From Agelaius tricolor (lineage: Eukaryota; Chordata; Aves; Passeriformes; Icteridae), in NCBI GenBank assembly GCA_023055355.1, contig JALJCS010000035.1, forward strand, positions 1,860,001 through 1,924,000: DNA of 64,000 nucleotides, given 5' to 3'. The translations under genes and the position numbers were made by a program. Shown piece by piece: positions 47,814 to 64,000 of this stretch. The notes under the pieces are model-generated. The model saw only the letters and a list, made by a program, of their open reading frames with translations. It had not been told where the DNA came from and did no database searches. Each line of letters opens with the position of its first letter. Position 1 is the first letter of the stretch.

Positions 47814-48695
47814 TTGAGGTGCTTGTATTTCTTTCAAAATATTCCTTCCTGGACAGATTTCTCCTTGCTGTACCTGGATAGAGGACACATGGCAAAGTTT
47901 CCCCTGAAATAATTTTTTGGGATCTAGAGAGTGAAACTATTGTGAAATTTGAATCATCCATTTCAGATTAGAGACTATGTCTTCGTAAGAAACCACTATA
48001 CCAGTGTCATATAAATGGTACCCTGGTGAAAGAGAAGAGCTGCATAAATTAAACTAAATCCAAAGCAGATGCTCAGTAGCTTAGACTGCTTTTCAGGGAT
48101 CCTTATGACAGCTGACCAAACACTTCACTTTCCATGAGCTTTATGTCATATACTACAACACAGAATGTTGGGTTATCTGCCCAACCTTTTTTTTTGCACT
48201 TGCTCCTGTCTCATATTCCAGCCTCCACAAATTTAGTGTCTTTCCCCTGTAGATATTGAGAGTTCATATACTACCTGTATTCACAATGCATGCTTTTACA
48301 GCTACCATTGCTTTAGCCCTAATTTCCTTCAAAAAGATATTCAAAAACAACAACTCGAAACACTAAAAGAGAAGTTCTTGTTTTCTGTGTTCTTATTTCG
48401 TTAATGCAAAAGAGGAAAAAAAGGAAATGGGTATGAATTTAGAGCTTTCAAGTGAAAGTAGTTGATGTTTTAAGATTTTATCTTGTTTTTATAACTTAAT
48501 CAGCAATACAGATAAACATGGCAGTAAGATTTGAGTCTCTGTGATTCTACAATTGCCATTTAACATTAAGTGTTTTCTGTGTTAAGGACAGTGTGCAGCT
48601 CAGTACTGGTGAGGCAAAACCCTGAGGTGAATCTGGGACCCAATGACACACAGCAGATGCAAAGCCCTAAACCTGCAGAGGAACAAGCCCAGGCA
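46641..48695. other. Intergenic, no gene recognised
   Basis: No exon chain or named repeat apart from the poly(T) tract at 47768-47810. Confidence 0.5.
47768..47810. repeat. Uninterrupted 43-T homopolymer
   Basis: A pure run of T. On the minus strand it would be a poly(A) tail, so it could mark a retroposed transcript inserted in minus orientation whose body would lie to its right (47811 onward). I recognise no such body and saw no clear target duplication. Confidence 0.85.
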
Positions 48696-48699
48696 CCAA

Positions 48700-49290
48700 T
48701 AAATGCTGGGTGCTGACCAGGTGAAAAACAACTTTGCAAACAAAGAACCTGGGGGTTCTGGGGGACAGCAAGTTGAACATGAGCCAACAATCTGTCATTT
48801 ATGTGAAGAAGGTGAATGGTGTCTGCATTGGGAGGAGTGCTGCAGCAGGCAGAGGGAGGTGATCCCTGCCCTTAATTCAGCACTGAGGCCACATGTGGAG
48901 TGATGTCCAGTGCTGAGCTCACCAGTACGAGAGATACAGAACTACTGGAGAGGGTCCAGAAAAGGGCCAGTAGGATGAATGAGAGACTGGAGCATCTCTT
49001 AAGGGAAGTCTGAAAGAGCAGAGACTGTTCAGCCTGCAGAAGAGAATGATCAGGTGAATTGTATCCATGGATATGAATATCTGGAGGTGCACAGAGGATG
49101 GAACCAGGTCCTTTTTATTGTTGCTCAGTGACAAGACAAGAGGCAATGGGCACAATCTGACACACAGATTTTCCCCTGTGAAAATCTGGGAATACTTTTT
49201 TCCTGCAAGGGTGACTGAGCACTGGACAAGTTTCCCAGAGCTATTGTGAAATCTCCATCCTTGGAGATATTCAAAAGCCATCTGGATGAA
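48700..49290 (+). mobile_element. CR1 LINE fragment
   Basis: Sense CR1 segment beginning ATGCTGGGTGCTGACCAGGTG, then GAACATGAGCCAACAATCTG, GGAGGTGATCCCTGCCC near 48856, CAGCCTGCAGAAGAG near 49031 and CATCCTTGGAGATATTC near 49256. It is diverged and the 3' terminal repeats are missing or degraded. Confidence 0.8.
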
Positions 49291-49782
49291 AGAATCTCTT
49301 TCATTGCTGTGTTCTACTTCACAACCCTCTTCTGAGATTTGGACCATTGTCAAAAAAGATTTTATTTTCTACCACTGGTCCATGGGGACCTACTGACACT
49401 AAATTCAACCCCTAAATCACTGGTGAGTGTCAATAATTGGAGACACCTCAACTCACAGACTGCTTCCCATTCAAACCAGACCTTCCCTCGGCTGCCTGCC
49501 CAGAGCTGGCTGGCAGTGTGCCTCACTCCTGCCTCTTGCACAGCTGGGGCCACATCCTGCACAGCACAACAGCAACAACCCAAAGAGCTCTCTGAGTAGA
49601 ATGGCTTTGTTGTTGGCCACTGGAAAGGCAACATCCCCAAAGTCAGGTGATCTAGCCCAGTACTCTCAGCTAAAATATCACAGAATCATGGCTGTAGGTG
49701 GGGTGGGGCATGGGGAAGTGCATTGCCTAACCAGGGCAGGGCCTGACCTGCCCTTCCCATATTTTTCCCATTTTTATTTTTC

Positions 49783-49824
49783 CCATATTTTTTCTCCTCA
49801 GAGTCATCTGCTGACATATCCTCA
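49783..49824 (+). repeat. Stray copy of a MYH first-coding-exon acceptor region
   Basis: 42 bp matching 52744-52785, the acceptor and 5' UTR just before the second myosin's start codon, with two mismatches (shared CCATATTTTTTCTCCTCAG and TCATCTGCTGA). It is followed within 10 bases by an ATG reading Met-Ser-Gln-Asp, then by unrelated sequence. It may be the remnant of a lost MYH copy. Confidence 0.65.
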
Positions 49825-50676
49825 TGCATGCCAAAATGTCTCAGGACATCAATCTTTCCAGTCTCTCACACCTGGTTATAGGAAAAGTCCTGCTTAGGCA
49901 GGACTGATGATAAATGATGGAGAGTGGCTGGGCAAATTCTTCACACAGTTCTCTCAGTGGCCTCAGGTGAATCCTGCTTGTGAGTGTCTAAAATCAGCAG
50001 GTTGTTGACTAATTCCTCCTGGACTGCAGGGAGTCCATTTTGCTCCTCTACCTGACTAACAGCTTAAGGGGCTGGTTGCCCTGAGGATAACCACTCCTTC
50101 TGTTGATGACTGAAGCAAAGAAGGTATTAAGTACTTCAGCCTAAATCTGACAGGACACAAATCAGCTCACACGACTGTGCTCTATCCCTAAAACAAGACC
50201 AGTCTCTCTCCAGCACCACCAGTAAATCCCCTTCCTTCCCCCCTCTCCATCAGCATTGTCCAGGCATGCCTGCCACCCCCAGTACTCCTGGTGATTTGGA
50301 CTAAGTGTGCAAAATATTTGTAATGAACTGGAAGTGCCTGGCTGAGGATGTATCAGGTAGAGAGCATCTGGGACTGCATGCCGACATGATGTGTTTGTGC
50401 ATACATCCAATTATTTGTGTAGGTATTACTGAAAAGAGGACTTTTCTACCATTTGTAAGTAGGTGTGCTGGTTTCACTTGGAAGGCATTTCAAATCAGTT
50501 ATTCTTCCCAGGGTTAAGGATAAGTTAAGTTGTCAGATCTTGCTCATTGGCACTAACCTGCAGATCAGGAGTTTCAGCAGGTATAACCCATCACAGGGTG
50601 CACAAAAACAGTTTTTAGAGAATCTCCCACTTATTTCCAATCTGAAGTGTGTGCAGAGAGGCACACAGGCACATGC

Positions 50677-50679
<3 letters not shown>

Positions 50680-50710
<31 letters not shown>
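50680..50710 (+). repeat. (GT)n microsatellite
   Basis: About 15 uninterrupted GT dinucleotides. Confidence 0.95.
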
Positions 50711-50712
<2 letters not shown>

Positions 50713-51129
50713 ACTCTCCCTGATACCCCTAAAGCTGCCTCACATCTGTCAGAGCCATCAACTTAAAAAGCCCAGGTAGAATCCAGCCTCTCCCTGCTGC
50801 AGTGTTTACTGACCACCCTGCTGTGCCTGCCACCCTCCTCACCTCTTCTATATCTGCACTTCTGCTTTCAGGGTTAAACCAACAAAACTGCCAAAAGGTT
50901 TTAATAACACTAATTTATCTTTTAACATCCTGTTTTATCTATTGAACTGCTGGGGTAGCTGCAGCACAGACATACCAAGCAATCCATCTCAGGTCGTGCA
51001 GTGAGTCGGTGGGAAAGGCAGCAATAAAATCCATAAGTCCTGAATCCAAGTTCTTTAAGTGCTTCGACTAGTCCAGATTCCCTCCTTAACACCCTTGGAA
51101 GATTGTTTATAGAAGATGTATTCATATAG

Positions 51130-51339
51130 CCACTAAGACATCAAAATTTTCTAATTATATCTAGTCATGTCAAATGACAATTATGCCCTTAGTTCAGTTT
51201 GCCAGACAATGCTTCACCAAAGAGGGTTTGCCAAAATATTTTTGACCGAAGAAAGAGGAGGCATCTGGAGCATCTGCAGGCGAGATCGTATAAAATGTCC
51301 CTGCAACACGTCTGCCCTGGCTCCACAGAAAGCTCCAAG
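51130..51339 (+). promoter_or_regulatory. Putative fast MYH promoter and noncoding exon 1
   Basis: TATAAAA at 51289-51295 is followed about 45 bases later by a strong donor, CCAAG|GTAAGG (exon end 51339), so a short first exon would start near 51320. Upstream are two CATCTG E-boxes (51262-51267 and 51271-51276), an AT-rich CCAAAATATTTTTG near 51231 resembling a CArG or MEF2 site, and CTAATTATATCTAG near 51150. E-boxes plus MEF2/CArG-like sites next to a TATA box is the usual layout of skeletal MYH promoters. No expression evidence is available here. Confidence 0.55.
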
Positions 51340-51527
51340 GTAAGGGATGGGGTCTGCAGGCTGCCAGGAAGGGGATGGCAGCCTAATGTGCCACCACATT
51401 CCTGCTGCCCCTGGTGCTTCTGTGCAGGAGGGGACTCCATTACAAATCTGTTTTCAAGGCACCTGCATGTTTTCACTCTTGATTTTTGTGCAGCAGCAAT
51501 TTGGGAATTGTCATTTCTGTTTTACAG

Positions 51528-51575
51528 CACTGATCAGCTGCCAGTCCACAAGCCACACATCTGGTGTCACGAGAG
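51528..51575 (+). other. Putative noncoding exon 2 of the fast MYH gene
   Basis: 48 bp between acceptor TTCTGTTTTACAG and donor GAGAG|GTAAGA. It follows noncoding exon 1 and precedes the coding exon, whose acceptor is at 52761-52762, giving the standard two noncoding exons of skeletal MYH genes. Confidence 0.55.
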
Positions 51576-52798
51576 GTAAGAAGCTGATTTACTAATTCTT
51601 AGGGGCAGAGACAGATCCTTTTGGGTGGGGTGTCAGGAGGTTTCACTGGTTCACCCTATATGTAAAGCTGGTGGGATTGCAGTATAAAGTGGTGAGGGTG
51701 CCCAAGGCTGTGTTTGAAGCCACTGTGTACTGATGAAAGAGCAGAAAATCCCCATGGGGACATTCTTCACTTCTGCTTAACTGACCTTACATAAATCAAG
51801 GAGTGCTGCCTTCCCATCTTTGCTGTGGCAGAAGGAGAATGGGACCAGATAAGCACAGCAGGGAAAAATGCAAACTCCTGTATTCTGCTTAAGAATATAT
51901 TAATTATTAAATCACCTAACATATAGACCTTCTAACCACCTTTGTAGAGTGCCAGAATTGTCAGCTTTCTTAGATATCCATTTTCTTACTCCAGACAAAA
52001 ATTATATTTATTACCTAAAGAATAAAGAGGGAATAAATTTTACTAAAGTGCCTAGAGGATTTTCAAGTCAGTTAGCTAAATTTAAATACCATAGAAGTTT
52101 AATAAATCAAAACTTTTGAGAATTCTTGTGTTCCTAGATTTTTTCAATAAGTATTTATTTGAGATCTTAATAAAGCCTTGGAAATTCCAGTTTCAATGAC
52201 TGAATTTTATTTCACCTAAGTCAGAATTTTGGGGCTGAAATTATTTAAGTATTGTAGTGAAGTCTGACAAATGCATAGAGCAAATTAATTGTGGCAGAAT
52301 ATTAAAAGGTCACAAAGTCTGCGCTCTTTTATTTTTTTTTCAGTGGAGAACCTCTTAGGAAAATTTATTAATTACCCTACCATTAAATAGGTAAATATCT
52401 CACAGATTCATTGTTTTCCAAGACTGTAGGTCACCTATACTACAGGTTTTCAGTAGTTTTATTTCATTGTTCATCCTTTTTATAATTTCTTCTATTTCCA
52501 TTCCTAATAGTGATGTCTTAGTGAAACTCTTGTCTTACAGGCACAGTATTATTAAAGCACCAAATCCACAGTTCTGAAAAGGTCATCAATGGATTTTTGA
52601 AGACCTAGACTGCATCATGAAAGCCTCTTGTTTTGACATAAAATTAAGTTTCTAGTTATCTCATGTTAAAATACTCTGAATAGGAAGAGACACCAAGGCA
52701 CAGAATGAAATTTTCCCAAATCTTACATAATAAATAATCAGTGCCATATTTTTTCTCCTCAGATTCATCTGCTGAGATATCCTCAGTAAAGGGCAGCC

Positions 52799-63588
<10,790 letters not shown>

Positions 63589-63592
<4 letters not shown>

Positions 63593-64000
63593 GTGAGAAT
63601 TGCATGGATGGTTGGCATACACCAATAAGGGAAATTTAAAGAAACCAATGAGATTTTCAAAGGCAAAAGCCTAGCAGAAGGTTTAGGAGTTATATGAAAC
63701 AGAAAAACACAAGGAAAACAGGCTATGTGACAAAGAATGCAGGAGAAAGGACCTATATGGGATTGTGCAAAGTGCAGAGGGATAGCAAGACTGCAGAGAA
63801 GCTGTTGCTGCCCCTTCTTTGGAACTGTTCAAGGCCAGGCTGGACAGGGCTAGGAGCAGCCTGGCCTAGTAGAAGGTGTTCCTGCCCATGGCATGGAGTT
63901 AGTGCATTTTTTATCCCCTCCAACACAACAAAAACCATTCTGTGACTCCATGATTCTATGAAGAACTTGGGGAAATAAAACAGGATAAAAATGACTGGTA
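63589..64000 (+). other. Fast MYH intron continuing past the window
   Basis: It begins at the donor following 63588; no acceptor for the next rod exon is seen before the window ends. It contains a CR1 3' end. Confidence 0.7.
63820..63960 (+). mobile_element. CR1 LINE 3' end
   Basis: GGAACTGTTCAAGGCCAGG, then AGAAGGTGTTCCTGCCCATG and a terminal CCATTCTGTGACTCCATGATTCTATG-type ending at about 63960. 5'-truncated and sense-oriented in the intron. Confidence 0.9.

Noticed and set aside
47676..47961. Minus-strand frames with a long poly-lysine run
   Set aside because: Translation of the 43-T homopolymer.

Overview
This is a vertebrate nuclear window, almost certainly from a passerine bird. The evidence is large GT-AG (and GC-AG) introns, many CR1 LINE fragments with the typical 3' end, a tRNA-Ile-like SINE carrying a CR1 tail, and solo LTRs with 6-bp target-site duplications. 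I read the genes from splice sites and from remembered family sequences; no search was run.

Layout. 1-2.2 kb: no gene, one SINE and a CR1 piece. 2.2-2.7 kb: a G-rich short-unit array ending at a CpG-rich promoter. 2.76-7.08 kb (+): TMEM220, six coding exons, 159 aa. 8.65-10.92 kb (-): ADPRM, three coding exons, 318 aa, tail-to-tail with TMEM220. 10.96-14.30 kb (+): SCO1, six coding exons, 262 aa, head-to-head with ADPRM with only 45 bp between start codons; intron 5 holds a 48-bp minisatellite. 14.3-20.8 kb: SCO1 3' UTR and gene-poor DNA with one CR1. 20.8-41.3 kb (+): a complete sarcomeric myosin heavy chain gene (39 coding exons, 1941 aa) at the position mammals reserve for MYH3 and with an MYH3-like N-terminus. 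41.3-51.3 kb: intergenic, with LTRs, CR1s and a 43-T tract. 51.3-63.6 kb (+): a second sarcomeric myosin gene of the fast skeletal type, running off the window after its 28th coding exon (1397 complete codons read).

The gene order TMEM220-ADPRM-SCO1-MYH-MYH matches the mammalian 17p13.1 skeletal myosin cluster. SCO1 (mitochondrial copper chaperone), ADPRM (nucleotide diphosphatase) and TMEM220 flank the muscle cluster without sharing its function.

The most interesting observation is a roughly 1.28-kb tract (four exons or exon parts plus three complete introns) that is about 98% identical between the two myosin genes, while the sequence on both sides is strongly diverged. This looks like recent interlocus gene conversion of a rod segment. 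Shorter exon-limited tracts of near identity (exon 5, exons 15-16) occur in the motor domain. Other notable items are a near-perfect 19-bp-stem hairpin in a myosin intron, a GC-AG intron conserved between both myosins, an atypical C-terminal tail on the MYH3-like protein, and a stray 42-bp copy of a myosin first-coding-exon acceptor 3 kb upstream of the second gene. I found no wholly new type of genetic system.
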